Assembly (NCBI RefSeq): GCF_000224085.1 | Contig: NC_015945.1 | Span: forward strand, 2,844,501-2,908,500 | Direction: 5' to 3' | From: Allomuricauda ruestringensis DSM 13258 | GTDB taxonomy: Bacteria > Bacteroidota > Bacteroidia > Flavobacteriales > Flavobacteriaceae | DNA length: 64,000 nt | Shown here: positions 51,128 through 60,345 of the stretch, piece after piece | Position numbering within the stretch: the first letter of the stretch is position 1 | Layout: every line of letters begins with the position of its first letter | The notes under the pieces: generated by a model | The model's input: the letters and a program-made list of their open reading frames with translations, nothing else | Database searches by the model: none | What the model was told of the DNA's origin: nothing | Made by a program: the position numbers and the translations under genes

Positions 51128-52630
51128 TTAATTCCAGAAAGGAGGTTTGGTAAATGCATCCTGTACGGTTTGTTGGGGTACATTATTGGTGTTACGTGCA
51201 ATCTCAGAGGCAGGATAGAGTAATCTTACAGGCCTTGTTCCGTTGGATTCTGCGGGTACCGGAAGCCCTGTCGGAAATCCTGTCCTGGTTTTTTCTATCC
51301 AGAGTTCAATTGAGGATGTCCCATTCAAGGCTACCCATTTTTGGGTGATGATGGCCTCAATCTTGTTTGGTGATGCATCCCACAATACATTTTCAATGGG
51401 TTGACTATAATAGGCAGCTGCACTGTTGAGTGGGTCTTCGACACCCAATCGTGAAAAAGACTCGCTGATGGCTGCGTTGTACAACTCCTTGGCCATTGTA
51501 TCATCGCCAGACAAGTATCCTCTAACAATCGCCTCCGCTTGCAGTAGAAGACTTTCTTCCAAGAGCATGATGGGCTGATCTTGGTCCGCACTGACCAATA
51601 AACCAGGACCAACCTTGGAAAGGTCATTGGATGTAAAGCCACTACCGGGCAAGATCGTGGACTGTTCAACACCCTTGAAATCTCCATTGGAGGCTGATTC
51701 TGCATACAATCTGGAAATTCGCTCATCGTTGGTGTCCAATAAATAATCAATGGTGAAATCACTGGCAACCGTAAAATCCCCGCGATCGCTTTCCTCTCCA
51801 GTCGATGGCAAACGGAAATATCCAAAAAATGGACTTTGTTTGTTTTCGTTGTCGGAATAACCCGGGTTGGCAGAAACGGTCATATCGATGAAACCGACAC
51901 CATTTTGCTCAATAAGGGCAATTTGCTCGTTGATATAGGAATCTTGGCCTAGATTGCTTAACCGAACCAACATGCGCAATTTTATCGTATTGGCAAACTG
52001 TGTCCAAAGGGTCACATCGCCATGGAATATGATATCCTGTGTCCCGGGATCCTCGGCGTTCTCCGGTAAATTTTGGAACATCTCCACAGCTGTTGTCAAT
52101 GCTGCTATATTGGCTTTATAGACAGTTTCGGCATCATCGTAAACGGGTGTGGTGTTCTCTCCCCTTTGGTTGGCCTCAGTATAAGGGATGTCCCCATAGA
52201 GATCTACCAAATATTGGTACTGATAGGCTTTTAATACCAGGGCAATGGCCTTGTAGGTGGTATAATCGACCGCCCCACTGGCATCCTCAAAATGTTGGAT
52301 ATAGGTCAAATTTTTGAATATATCCACATAAGAGGTCTCAAAGACCGTGGAGAAAAAGTTAGAGGTCACATTGTACCTTGAAAAATCAGCATTGGCCGAC
52401 CAATTTGATGGCGTGGCCCAGTTATAGGCCAGGAAATTTCCCAAATAAGTCATGGTGGTGGCATTTAAATTTGCCAGGCTTTGCTGAGCTACCGGTAAGG
52501 TCAAGCTCGGAGTTGAAATAGGGGGGTCGTTCGGATTGTCGTTGACATCCAAAAAATCGTCGCAACCGACAAGCATCAGTAACAGTGCGAACATGGATGT
52601 GAACTTTGTTATTGTCATTTGTTTTCTCAT
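51128..52630 (-). CDS. SusD/RagB-family lipoprotein (SusD-like_2 type)
   Basis: A 500-residue surface lipoprotein: signal FTSMFALLLMLVGC with lipobox Cys, mature start DDFLDVNDNPNDPP as in the SusD-like_2 group, TPR-like helices, and the C-terminal EAIITQKWVALNGTSSIELW, then RTGFPTGLPVPAESN. It forms a lid over the SusC barrel encoded 9 bp upstream. Substrate is not visible from the sequence; no glycosidase is adjacent. Confidence 0.93.
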   Translation of the reverse strand: MRKQMTITKFTSMFALLLMLVGCDDFLDVNDNPNDPPISTPSLTLPVAQQSLANLNATTMTYLGNFLAYNWATPSNWSANADFSRYNVTSNFFSTVFETSYVDIFKNLTYIQHFEDASGAVDYTTYKAIALVLKAYQYQYLVDLYGDIPYTEANQRGENTTPVYDDAETVYKANIAALTTAVEMFQNLPENAEDPGTQDIIFHGDVTLWTQFANTIKLRMLVRLSNLGQDSYINEQIALIEQNGVGFIDMTVSANPGYSDNENKQSPFFGYFRLPSTGEESDRGDFTVASDFTIDYLLDTNDERISRLYAESASNGDFKGVEQSTILPGSGFTSNDLSKVGPGLLVSADQDQPIMLLEESLLLQAEAIVRGYLSGDDTMAKELYNAAISESFSRLGVEDPLNSAAAYYSQPIENVLWDASPNKIEAIITQKWVALNGTSSIELWIEKTRTGFPTGLPVPAESNGTRPVRLLYPASEIARNTNNVPQQTVQDAFTKPPFWN

Positions 52631-52639
52631 GTTTTTTTT

Positions 52640-55600
52640 TTAAAAGGTTACCGTCAAATTCATACCGTATTGGCGTGTAGGGGGAGTCTGGGACTGTGTA
52701 CCCACTCCGATTGCGTTGCCAGTGGTAAAGTTGAATTCAGGATCTGTATAGACATTGTCCTTGGGCCTCAGGGTAAATAGATTACGTCCAAATAGCCCAA
52801 TACTTATATTCTGTACGGATAAACGCTCCAGTACTTTGGGACCAAAAGTGTAGGAAAGTGCAATTTCCCGTAACTTGAGGGTAGTGGCATCGGTCACATA
52901 GTTTTCCTTGATATCATTGTAAGCATCCCAAAAAGCATTTCCACCACCTGAGGTAAGTCGGTTCGTATTGGCAACAAAACCACCGTTTCCATCGGAGTAT
53001 GAGGAGTTCGGGAATACAAAAGGTTGTCTGCCGGATGTGACACTGTGTTGTGTCAATCCCGTAAATTCAAGGGCATTTACAATATCATTGAAGAATACAT
53101 GCCCGGTCCTATAATCCGCCACAGCATATAATTTCCAGTTCTTAAATTTGATATTGGTGTTCAGACCTACTATGTAATCAGGTGTGGTCTTGCCCTGTAT
53201 CTGGTTTCGACTGTCCTGAATCGGGTCCCCGTCATCACCTACGATGACACGTCCTTGATCGTCCCTTAGATAGGCCGTTGTGCGAATCTGTGGATAAGGT
53301 TGACCAACTTTTGCGATGATCTGGGCGGAAGCAAAGCCACCTATGTCCAGTTCATCCACACCATTAGCCAGGGAAAGCACCTCTGATTTATACCCGGTAT
53401 AGTTCAGACCAAGATCCCATGAAAAATCTGCAGATTTTAAAACGGTTCCGTTAAGGTCCACCTCCAACCCCATGTTCTCTATTTCCCCTATATTGATCAA
53501 ACTAGAGGAGGCACCAGAGGCAAATGAGGTATTCACGGGAATTATTTGGTCCGTGGAATTGGTCTTGTAAAATGTAGTGTTCAGGTTCAAGCGGCTTCTG
53601 AACAAACTCAGTTCCATGGCAGCCTCTATGGATGTGGTAAACTCAGGGCTTAGGTCCGGATCCGGGTCTCTGCTTGATTGCGACAATCCGGCAGTGGAAC
53701 CATAGGGAAAGTTGCTCGGTGCAAAGAACGTTCCTTGGGTAGCATATATATCAGGATCGTTACCTGTTTTTGTCACATTGAAGCTGGTCTTTAAGTAATT
53801 AATACCCCTTTCACCGGTTATCCCAGGAATGGCATTGGAGACAACAAAAGAAATACCGGCTCCTGGATAAAAGAACGAACGATTGTCCTTGGGCAACGTA
53901 GAGGACCAATCGTTTCTAGCCGTAGCACTGAGGAACAGATAATCTTTGTATCCTATGGTCAAATCCCCATATACCCCTATTTTCCTGAACAGTTCCGTAC
54001 CTTCCCCACCGCCAAGGTCACCTGTCCTAGTTGAAACATTGTAAAAATCGGGAATGATCAAATTGGCACCACTGACACTTATTTCCTTCCTTGTGGTAAG
54101 CCGTGTATTGTGACCCAATGTCAATTTGGTACTGATATCCTCTGTAATGTTTTTATCAAATTGAAGAATAAAGTCATTGTTCAACCGAGTGGAATTGATC
54201 ATAGCATCCTCTGTGCGGGCCCCATAGGGTGCAATCTCCGAATAGGTCTGCTGGAGATGGAATGCATAATCGAAGCCTCCAAATTCCCGTTTGAAATTTT
54301 GTGTGCTTCCTGTGTACCCCGTATGTAAAGTGGCGGTCAACCAATCGGTAATTTGGTACGAGGCATTGAGCAGGAGGTTGAACTCTTGAAGGTCCGTTTT
54401 TTCCCGTTGTGTATCGATGATGAAATATGGATTTTCATAAAAACGAAAATAGGACACCTCATTTCTGGTGAACCTACCGGTTCTCCAATTTTTCATTTCA
54501 CTCAAAGGAATGTGCAAAGGCGTGTTCAATACATTCCAATATAAGGGTCGGTCCTGACGTCCACCACTCCCGACCAGGTTGGCATGGGACCTAAAAAAGG
54601 ATAAATTCCCCCCAATGGTGAACTTGCCATATTCCCGACTGGCCTTCAACCTTGCATTGGTGCGATTGTACTGGTCATTGGGAACTGTACCACTGGTATT
54701 GGTTTGATCCAAGGAGAATAGAAAATCACTTGTATCGTCCCCTCCACTGATGGTGATACCATGTCTTGTCGTAAACCCAGTATTGAAAAAATTCTTGTGG
54801 TTGTCCGGAATAGGGGTGAAGGGTACCAAGAATACAGACCCATCGTCCAAAGTTTCACTAGCCGCTACCATCCGTCCATCATACCGGGGACCCCAATTCA
54901 CATTTTCCAAGGGCCAAAGGGTCCCATCCGGAAAACCACCGACCCCAAATTCGTCTTGGAGTTCTGGTAAATAGGCAACGGACTCGAACTGGATGGAGTT
55001 GTTATAGGTGAACTGTAATTTTCCCTTGCCTTTTTTGGTGGTGATCACCAGGACCCCATTGGCTGCTTCAGAACCATAAAGCGACGAGGCATTTGCCCCT
55101 TTCAAGACACTGATATTGTCAATATCATTGGGATTTATCCTGTCCAATACACCTCTAGAGGATGGAAACCCATCCACAACGATTAAGGCTTCATTGTTCC
55201 CCAAGAGGGATCTGTTGCCCCTTAAGACCACACGGGTATTTGGGTTCACACCATTGTTCAAGGTGTTGATCTGCAGACCGGCAACCTTACCCACCATGGC
55301 GGTGGCCACATTGACCGCCTTGGTCTGGGTGATCTCGTCATTTTTAAGGTTATCTATCGAATACGACAGTTCCTTGGGGTTTCGTTGGATTCCCAAGGCA
55401 GCGGTGACGACCACTTCTTGTAGCGCCTGTGCACTTTCGTTCAATTGTACATCAATGGTGTTCGCATCCGAAACAACGACTTCTGCCGTTTCTTGTCCCA
55501 CATAGGAGAAAACCAATGTCTGACCTTTTTCCGCATTGATTGCATAGTGTCCATCAAAGTCCGTAAGGGTGCCCTTGGCCGTTCCCTTGACAATGATGTT

Positions 55601-55720
55601 TACACCCGGTAGCGGTAGCGAATTGTGATCGGTCACCGTTCCCGAGATACTTTTTTCCTGTGCTTGCGCATGGGTGAGCCCCGTAAGAACAAGCAATAGA
55701 ATAGCAAGTTTAATTCTCAT
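52640..55720 (-). CDS. SusC/RagA-family TonB-linked outer membrane transporter
   Basis: A 1026-residue outer membrane transporter: signal LAILLLVLTGLTHAQA, a carboxypeptidase-regulatory-like domain (SISGTVTDHNSLPLPGVNII), plug with INPNDIDNISVLKGANASSL and YGSEAANGVLVITTKKGKGK, and a long barrel ending YGMNLTVTF. Forms a unit with the SusD gene downstream. It is diverged from the SusC gene at 6702, with a different partner type (SusD-like_2), so the two loci handle different substrates. Start ATG at 55720. Confidence 0.95.
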   Translation of the reverse strand: MRIKLAILLLVLTGLTHAQAQEKSISGTVTDHNSLPLPGVNIIVKGTAKGTLTDFDGHYAINAEKGQTLVFSYVGQETAEVVVSDANTIDVQLNESAQALQEVVVTAALGIQRNPKELSYSIDNLKNDEITQTKAVNVATAMVGKVAGLQINTLNNGVNPNTRVVLRGNRSLLGNNEALIVVDGFPSSRGVLDRINPNDIDNISVLKGANASSLYGSEAANGVLVITTKKGKGKLQFTYNNSIQFESVAYLPELQDEFGVGGFPDGTLWPLENVNWGPRYDGRMVAASETLDDGSVFLVPFTPIPDNHKNFFNTGFTTRHGITISGGDDTSDFLFSLDQTNTSGTVPNDQYNRTNARLKASREYGKFTIGGNLSFFRSHANLVGSGGRQDRPLYWNVLNTPLHIPLSEMKNWRTGRFTRNEVSYFRFYENPYFIIDTQREKTDLQEFNLLLNASYQITDWLTATLHTGYTGSTQNFKREFGGFDYAFHLQQTYSEIAPYGARTEDAMINSTRLNNDFILQFDKNITEDISTKLTLGHNTRLTTRKEISVSGANLIIPDFYNVSTRTGDLGGGEGTELFRKIGVYGDLTIGYKDYLFLSATARNDWSSTLPKDNRSFFYPGAGISFVVSNAIPGITGERGINYLKTSFNVTKTGNDPDIYATQGTFFAPSNFPYGSTAGLSQSSRDPDPDLSPEFTTSIEAAMELSLFRSRLNLNTTFYKTNSTDQIIPVNTSFASGASSSLINIGEIENMGLEVDLNGTVLKSADFSWDLGLNYTGYKSEVLSLANGVDELDIGGFASAQIIAKVGQPYPQIRTTAYLRDDQGRVIVGDDGDPIQDSRNQIQGKTTPDYIVGLNTNIKFKNWKLYAVADYRTGHVFFNDIVNALEFTGLTQHSVTSGRQPFVFPNSSYSDGNGGFVANTNRLTSGGGNAFWDAYNDIKENYVTDATTLKLREIALSYTFGPKVLERLSVQNISIGLFGRNLFTLRPKDNVYTDPEFNFTTGNAIGVGTQSQTPPTRQYGMNLTVTF

Positions 55721-56221
55721 AAATTTTGAGTAGTTTATGTTAGACTAGTTTTATGTACAATGAGGGGAGTAATCAGATGGGTGGAAGAGCTATATTTCAA
55801 AAATTCAATAAAATGAAAACAAAGTTTTTCATGAATTCCAAACACTATATACCCCCCTGGCTTTTGTACAGGACAAATGAATAACCGATCAAGATCATTT
55901 TGGTTAATCAACATGGAGGTTATCGTATTTCCCGACCCAGCGTAACAAAAATGTAGAAGGACGTGGATCATGGATTTTTGGAATTTTAAATACTTGTTTT
56001 TGATAACCACATATTGAACAGATGGAACAATTGCGATTTATTGCTGTCTAATGTTTTAGGATATATAAGGAAGGGATTGATACAGGATCATCATTGTTCC
56101 TGCCGTCCGAACCGGACTTTGCAGAAATTGGACAAAACACATTTTAATCAATGAATGATCAAAATATAGGGAATGGTTTACGGGATGATTGCCATACACA
56201 AACTACGGGCAGACAAAATGG
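55721..56221. other. Intergenic stretch between SusC and AraC genes
   Basis: About 500 bp between two leftward genes. A 91-codon minus-strand frame (55735-56010) ends 14 bp before the SusC start but has no family resemblance or signal peptide, so I treat it as leader sequence. No anti-sigma/ECF pair is present. The SusC promoter is probably in the A+T-rich 55730-55800 part. Confidence 0.4.
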
Positions 56222-57166
56222 TTAATGATCACACTCACACTCGCAGCGGTGGGAGATATTTCTTTGGATTTCCCGATACTCCGTGGGTGTACAACCCTCA
56301 AATTTCTTAAAGGCCTTGTAAAAGGAAACCCTATTATTGAAACCGGCCCTATATCCAATTTCCGTAACTCCGGAATCGTTGTCCATCCGAAATAGTTTTT
56401 TAGCCTCTTGGATTCGAAATCGATTCACATAATCATAAAACCCAAGCCTGTATTTTTGGTTAATGATTTGGGACAAATGGTATCTGGTCACTGAAAGTTT
56501 TGTTGCCAGATCGTTCAATGAAAGATTATTTTCCAGATGTGGTTTTTTTTCCAACATTATCTTGTCCAACTTTAATGCCAAATGGTTCAACATTTCCTCT
56601 GATAGACCTGAATTTGCATATTTTGTCTTATCAAAATCAATAAAGGAAAAGGTGTTCCTTTCCGGGAAATATCTTTTAAGCACTTCCAGTCCCATATCAA
56701 ACCCAACAAGTACAAGTGTACCAAACCCATAGGTTGATGCCAGGCTATAGGCCAAAATATTTTGTCCAGGTGTGATGAATGAAAATTCAAGGCTGATCTT
56801 GTAATAGGTGATGAATAAAATAATATAAATACCAATAAACTTATAGGCAAACAATCTTTCCTTCAATGAACGGGAGGTTTCTGTAAACTCATAAATCAAA
56901 AGAAATGAAAAGATGGTATAGAGCATTATATAAAGCAGTTCAAAGATGCCCAACCAATCGAACACACCTTTCCATACCATCAAACCATGGGGTAGCAAAA
57001 CCTTAATATAGACCACTGCCAAAAAAAAGGGTGTAAAATGCCCTATGTCTCCCTTCGATAATCTTCCATGAAGCCCCCGTTTCAATAAGATGTGGATAAA
57101 AGGACAAAGGAGTAGTGAAAAAAATAAAAGTACTTTACTGAAACCTATGCTTATGGTCAAACCCAT
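56222..57166 (-). CDS. Membrane-anchored AraC-family regulator
   Basis: A 314-residue protein. The N-terminal ~160 residues hold about five to six hydrophobic segments (VLLFFSLLLCPFIHILL, FFLAVVYIKVLLPHGL, LLYIMLYTIFSFLLIY, IGIYIILFITYY), and the C-terminal 110 residues are an AraC DNA-binding domain (SLNDLATKLSVTRYHLSQII, VTEIGYRAGFNNRVSFYKAF, EGCTPTEYREI). A short tail HRCECECDH of Cys and His follows the last helix and may bind metal. It likely senses a membrane signal and controls either the SusC locus downstream or the stress genes upstream (inference). Confidence 0.87.
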   Translation of the reverse strand: MGLTISIGFSKVLLFFSLLLCPFIHILLKRGLHGRLSKGDIGHFTPFFLAVVYIKVLLPHGLMVWKGVFDWLGIFELLYIMLYTIFSFLLIYEFTETSRSLKERLFAYKFIGIYIILFITYYKISLEFSFITPGQNILAYSLASTYGFGTLVLVGFDMGLEVLKRYFPERNTFSFIDFDKTKYANSGLSEEMLNHLALKLDKIMLEKKPHLENNLSLNDLATKLSVTRYHLSQIINQKYRLGFYDYVNRFRIQEAKKLFRMDNDSGVTEIGYRAGFNNRVSFYKAFKKFEGCTPTEYREIQRNISHRCECECDH

Positions 57167-57430
57167 GTTCGTATTGTATTCCTGTTAGCATCCGTGGTAT
57201 CTATGTAAACTTCATCGGTACATCAAAAGCCCTTAAAGGGTATGAACATTTTAGCATTCATGAAAACATGACACCCAGTTTCACAAGGATACCAAAAATT
57301 GATATTCGTAATACGTTTGATGATTTTGAAGGAGATCGGTTACAAAACTTCAATGGATTTATTGTTACTGATAGAAAATATGGGTAGGGGAAGAATGATA
57401 CCCTGTCCCTCTGATCTTGCCCCGATCCTC

Positions 57431-57823
57431 CTAGCGGTTTTCAAAAATGTTTACGTAAAGCATTGTCGCGATTTTTCTGGCCCGGTTTTTTGCGATCCAT
57501 GCCCTTTCTCCCTCGAAAAGCTGGTCCAAGGTCTGGAGCCATAGATTGAGCCATTGGCCAAAGTGTTCCATCATCAGGGTTCCATTTATCCTTTTATCGA
57601 CAGCCTGATGTACCTTAATGGGGTTGCCTTTGTATTTTTTGGCCAGAAATAACTGGGACTCCCAAAAATCGGTCAACAGTTCGAAGTGACTTTCCCAGTC
57701 CATGACCATTTGATCGAATATGGGACCAAGCGTCTCGTGTTCCCGTATCTTGCCATAGAAGGTACGGACCAGAAGATCAACATCGTTTCTATCCAAAATA
57801 TCATGCTTAATTTCTTTTTCCAT
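57431..57823 (-). CDS. Group III truncated haemoglobin
   Basis: A 130-residue globin of the group III truncated type: LVRTFYGKIREHETLGPIFD, HFELLTDFWESQLFLAKKY, and the proximal-His region MMEHFGQWLNLWLQTLDQLF. Small length and the missing A-helix fit the group. Proposed roles include oxygen or nitric-oxide chemistry. It stands alone, ~120 bp from the DUF488 gene, in the leftward stress run. The 264 bp beyond its stop (57167-57430) hold no gene. Confidence 0.9.
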   Translation of the reverse strand: MEKEIKHDILDRNDVDLLVRTFYGKIREHETLGPIFDQMVMDWESHFELLTDFWESQLFLAKKYKGNPIKVHQAVDKRINGTLMMEHFGQWLNLWLQTLDQLFEGERAWIAKNRARKIATMLYVNIFENR

Positions 57824-57944
57824 GGCTTTTATGCATAATGATCATTAAACTTGGTAGGGATCCTACATGGGTTGTCCATTTATCACAATGAACTTCTATT
57901 TTACCATCCCATTACTTTTCATAGGTAAATGGATAACCAACAGA

Positions 57945-58304
57945 TCAATAGCTTACCCTTCCCTCCAAGACACACTGTAATACCAGGGCATGGTTGTGTT
58001 TGGTGTCCTTCGCACCATAAAGCAAGGTCACATTTTGCTTTTTGGCCTTTCTGGCAATTTCATCCAATACCTCTTGTTTGTCTTCCAGTTCAATGAGGTA
58101 TTTTTTTGCAAATTCCCAAAATCTATCAGGGTCATGGTCAAACCATTTTCTCAAGTTTTCCGAAGGGGCGATCTCTTTCTTCCAACAATCGATCTCTGCT
58201 TTTCCTTTCGACACCCCCCTGGGCCAGATCCGATCTACCAATATACGGTAGCCATCTTTGTTGGATGAGGCTTCATATATCCTTTTGATCTTAATTTTTG
58301 ACAT
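57945..58304 (-). CDS. DUF488-family (YeaO-like) protein
   Basis: A 119-residue cytosolic protein of the DUF488 family, with IKRIYEASSNKDGYRILVDR, WPRGVSKGKAEID, WKKEIAPSENLRKWFDHDPD and LLYGAKDTKHNHALVL. The biochemical role of this family is not established. Start is the ATG at 58304; an upstream in-frame start adds ten unlike residues. It is followed upstream by the SDR gene (37-bp gap). Confidence 0.87.
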   Translation of the reverse strand: MSKIKIKRIYEASSNKDGYRILVDRIWPRGVSKGKAEIDCWKKEIAPSENLRKWFDHDPDRFWEFAKKYLIELEDKQEVLDEIARKAKKQNVTLLYGAKDTKHNHALVLQCVLEGRVSY

Positions 58305-58341
58305 TTTAATGTGTGCTGAAACCTTATTTTTCAAGTGGTGA

Positions 58342-59046
58342 TCATTTGGGAGACATGGGACGTATGGTCAATTCGTCGATCAATAGCGTATCCGGGGTCT
58401 CCAGAACATAGATTGCCAAATCGGCAAGCGCTTGTGGCGCGATCATGCTATCATTGGGAAGGATACCGGAGTCCTCAAAGAACCTTGTGGCAATGGACCC
58501 TGGATTTAAACAGCTTACCCTGATGTTATGGGAGCGCAACTCCTTGAACAGGGCCGAACTAAATCCCTGTACCCCATATTTGGTCAGGCAATAGACCGCG
58601 GCTTCCTGTCTTGTGGTCTTTCCCAATATGGAACCGATATTGATGATATGACATGTTTCCTTTTGCTTTTTCATCAAAGGGACCAGCCCGGCAGTCATAT
58701 AAAAAAGGCCGTTGAGGTTGGTCCCGATCATTTCATCCCACTGTTCATACGACAGGGCATCGATTTTTGAAAAATATCCCGCTCCTGCATTGTTGATCAG
58801 AATTTGAGGGGACCGCATCCCTGAAAATGTTGCCGCTATCCACCCCATGACTTGTTCCCGATTCGAAATATCAAGGGGTACCGGGACGAAATTGCTCCCT
58901 AGTGTGGTGTGCAGAGCAATCAAGTCGGCTTCAGTACGGGCCAACCCATAGACCAACGCTCCTTTACTTACAAGGGACGTCGAAATGGCCTTTCCCAAGC
59001 CCTTGCTGGCCCCGGTGACCACTGCTATCTTGTTCTTGAGTTCCAT
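58342..59046 (-). CDS. Short-chain dehydrogenase/reductase
   Basis: A 234-residue SDR: cofactor motif VTGASKGLGKAIS, NNAGAG motif, catalytic Ser in INIGSILGKT and YxxxK in YCLTKYG. This is the typical classical SDR set, with 3-oxoacyl-ACP-reductase-like proportions. Substrate unknown. Start is the ATG at 59046, five bases before the end of the upstream carboxymuconolactone-decarboxylase-like gene; an upstream extension would overlap that gene. Confidence 0.9.
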   Translation of the reverse strand: MELKNKIAVVTGASKGLGKAISTSLVSKGALVYGLARTEADLIALHTTLGSNFVPVPLDISNREQVMGWIAATFSGMRSPQILINNAGAGYFSKIDALSYEQWDEMIGTNLNGLFYMTAGLVPLMKKQKETCHIINIGSILGKTTRQEAAVYCLTKYGVQGFSSALFKELRSHNIRVSCLNPGSIATRFFEDSGILPNDSMIAPQALADLAIYVLETPDTLLIDELTIRPMSPK

Positions 59047-59050
59047 ACGT

Positions 59051-59518
59051 TTAAATGACTTTATTTTTTTTTGGGTCGGTGCCTCTACATACCGTATGGA
59101 AACATTTGGACAAACGGTTCCAACCATTGGTGGCAATGATACAAAAGGTCAGTGCGACAAGGTCTTCTTCGGAAAAATAGCCCCGTGTGGTCCTATACAG
59201 GTCATCCGGAATTTCATGGGCCGCGATCAGGGTCAATGCCTCGGTCCATGCCAAAGCGGCCCTTTCCCGTTCTGAAAACAAGGCAGAGCCTTTCCACTTG
59301 CCCAAGGCCATTAAGCGCTGCTCAATTTCTCCTGTGGCCAGGGCATTCCTAACATGCATGTCCAAACATTTGTTACATCCGTTAATCTGGGTGACCCTCA
59401 ACTTTACCAGTTCACATAGGGAAGGCTTAAGATTTGAACTGGAAGCGCACCTTTCCATTTCTAACAGCCCTTTTAAGGCCGTGGAGTTTGATTTCAGTAT
59501 GTCCAATCGTTCTTTCAT
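59051..59518 (-). CDS. Carboxymuconolactone decarboxylase-like (AhpD-type) protein 1
   Basis: A 155-residue AhpD-like helical protein with the redox motif CNKCLDMH (CxxC-His) after KLRVTQING, and WTEALTLIAAHEIPDDLYR. Such proteins reduce peroxides or act as CMD-type decarboxylases. Start is the ATG at 59518, or the GTG at 59533 that overlaps the upstream gene as GTGA. It is paired with a second family member directly upstream. Confidence 0.87.
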   Translation of the reverse strand: MKERLDILKSNSTALKGLLEMERCASSSNLKPSLCELVKLRVTQINGCNKCLDMHVRNALATGEIEQRLMALGKWKGSALFSERERAALAWTEALTLIAAHEIPDDLYRTTRGYFSEEDLVALTFCIIATNGWNRLSKCFHTVCRGTDPKKNKVI

Positions 59519-59529
59519 CACGTATGGTT

Positions 59530-59844
59530 TCACGGATTCTTTTCCATTTCCTCCATGGCGATATTGGCGTGGGAGTAGGCGGCTCCGGCCCGCATTTCAG
59601 CGGCCACCCAAATGGCCTCCATAATCTCTTCCTTACTTGCCCCTTTGCGCAATGCCAATGGTGTGTGCGCCTTGATACACCAAGGACATTGTGTGACATG
59701 GGCCACCGCCACCGCTATGAGTTGTTTTGTCTTTTCGTCCAGGACCCCCTCCTTAAAGACCGTTCGACTGAACTTGCGCCAAGCTTCAACCTGGTTCGGG
59801 GCAAGATCAGCTTTTTTTTGTGCCAATTCTGTTTCTTTGCTCAT
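59530..59844 (-). CDS. Carboxymuconolactone decarboxylase-like (AhpD-type) protein 2
   Basis: A 104-residue helical protein with the CxxC-His motif CPWCIKAHTPLALRKGASKE and WVAAEMRAGAAYSHA. It is shorter than copy 1 and only distantly similar, so the pair probably forms a hetero-oligomer or acts on different partners (inference). It lies 24 bp downstream of the OsmC gene, suggesting a peroxide-stress operon. Confidence 0.88.
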   Translation of the reverse strand: MSKETELAQKKADLAPNQVEAWRKFSRTVFKEGVLDEKTKQLIAVAVAHVTQCPWCIKAHTPLALRKGASKEEIMEAIWVAAEMRAGAAYSHANIAMEEMEKNP

Positions 59845-59868
59845 CGTATTTCTGTTTTGTAGGAATGG

Positions 59869-60285
59869 TTATTGTAATTCCGCATCCAAGGTTATTTCCA
59901 GATCCAGGGCCTTGCTGACAGGGCAATTGTCTTTGGCCTCATGGGCGCACTCCATAAAGGTTTCTTGGTCGATGTCGGGTATGATGGCCCGTAAGGTCAA
60001 ATGGGATTTGGTGAGCTCAAGGGAATCCACATCCATGGAGACCGTACTGGTGACATCCAGGGATTCTGCCGTAAACCCGGCTTCGTTGAGAAAAAGGCTC
60101 AGGGCCATGGCAAAGCAACCGGCATGTGCCGCGGCGAGCAATTCATCCGGATTGGTGGCCTTACCATCCCCGAACCGGGAATTGAAGCAATATTTATGGT
60201 TGTCCAACACTTTGCTCTGGGTGGTGATGACACCTTCTCCTTCCATTAAGGAGCCGTTCCAAACAGCATTCGCATTACGTTTCAT
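59869..60285 (-). CDS. OsmC-family organic hydroperoxide reductase
   Basis: A 138-residue OsmC protein with the two catalytic Cys in HAGCFAMALSLFL and AKDNCPVSKAL and the strand LTKSHLTLRAIIPDI. Reduces organic hydroperoxides with a thiol donor. It is 60 bp downstream of acnA and upstream of two AhpD-like genes, so the three could share thiol or peroxide chemistry (inference). Confidence 0.93.
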   Translation of the reverse strand: MKRNANAVWNGSLMEGEGVITTQSKVLDNHKYCFNSRFGDGKATNPDELLAAAHAGCFAMALSLFLNEAGFTAESLDVTSTVSMDVDSLELTKSHLTLRAIIPDIDQETFMECAHEAKDNCPVSKALDLEITLDAELQ

Positions 60286-60345
60286 AATTTTTTGTTTTAA
60301 AGATTAGTATACGATTTAAGGGACCCTTGTAGGTCTTCCTTGATT

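Noticed and set aside
55735..56010. 91-codon minus-strand frame before the second SusC gene
   Set aside because: No signal peptide or recognisable domain; it lies where the SusC leader is expected.
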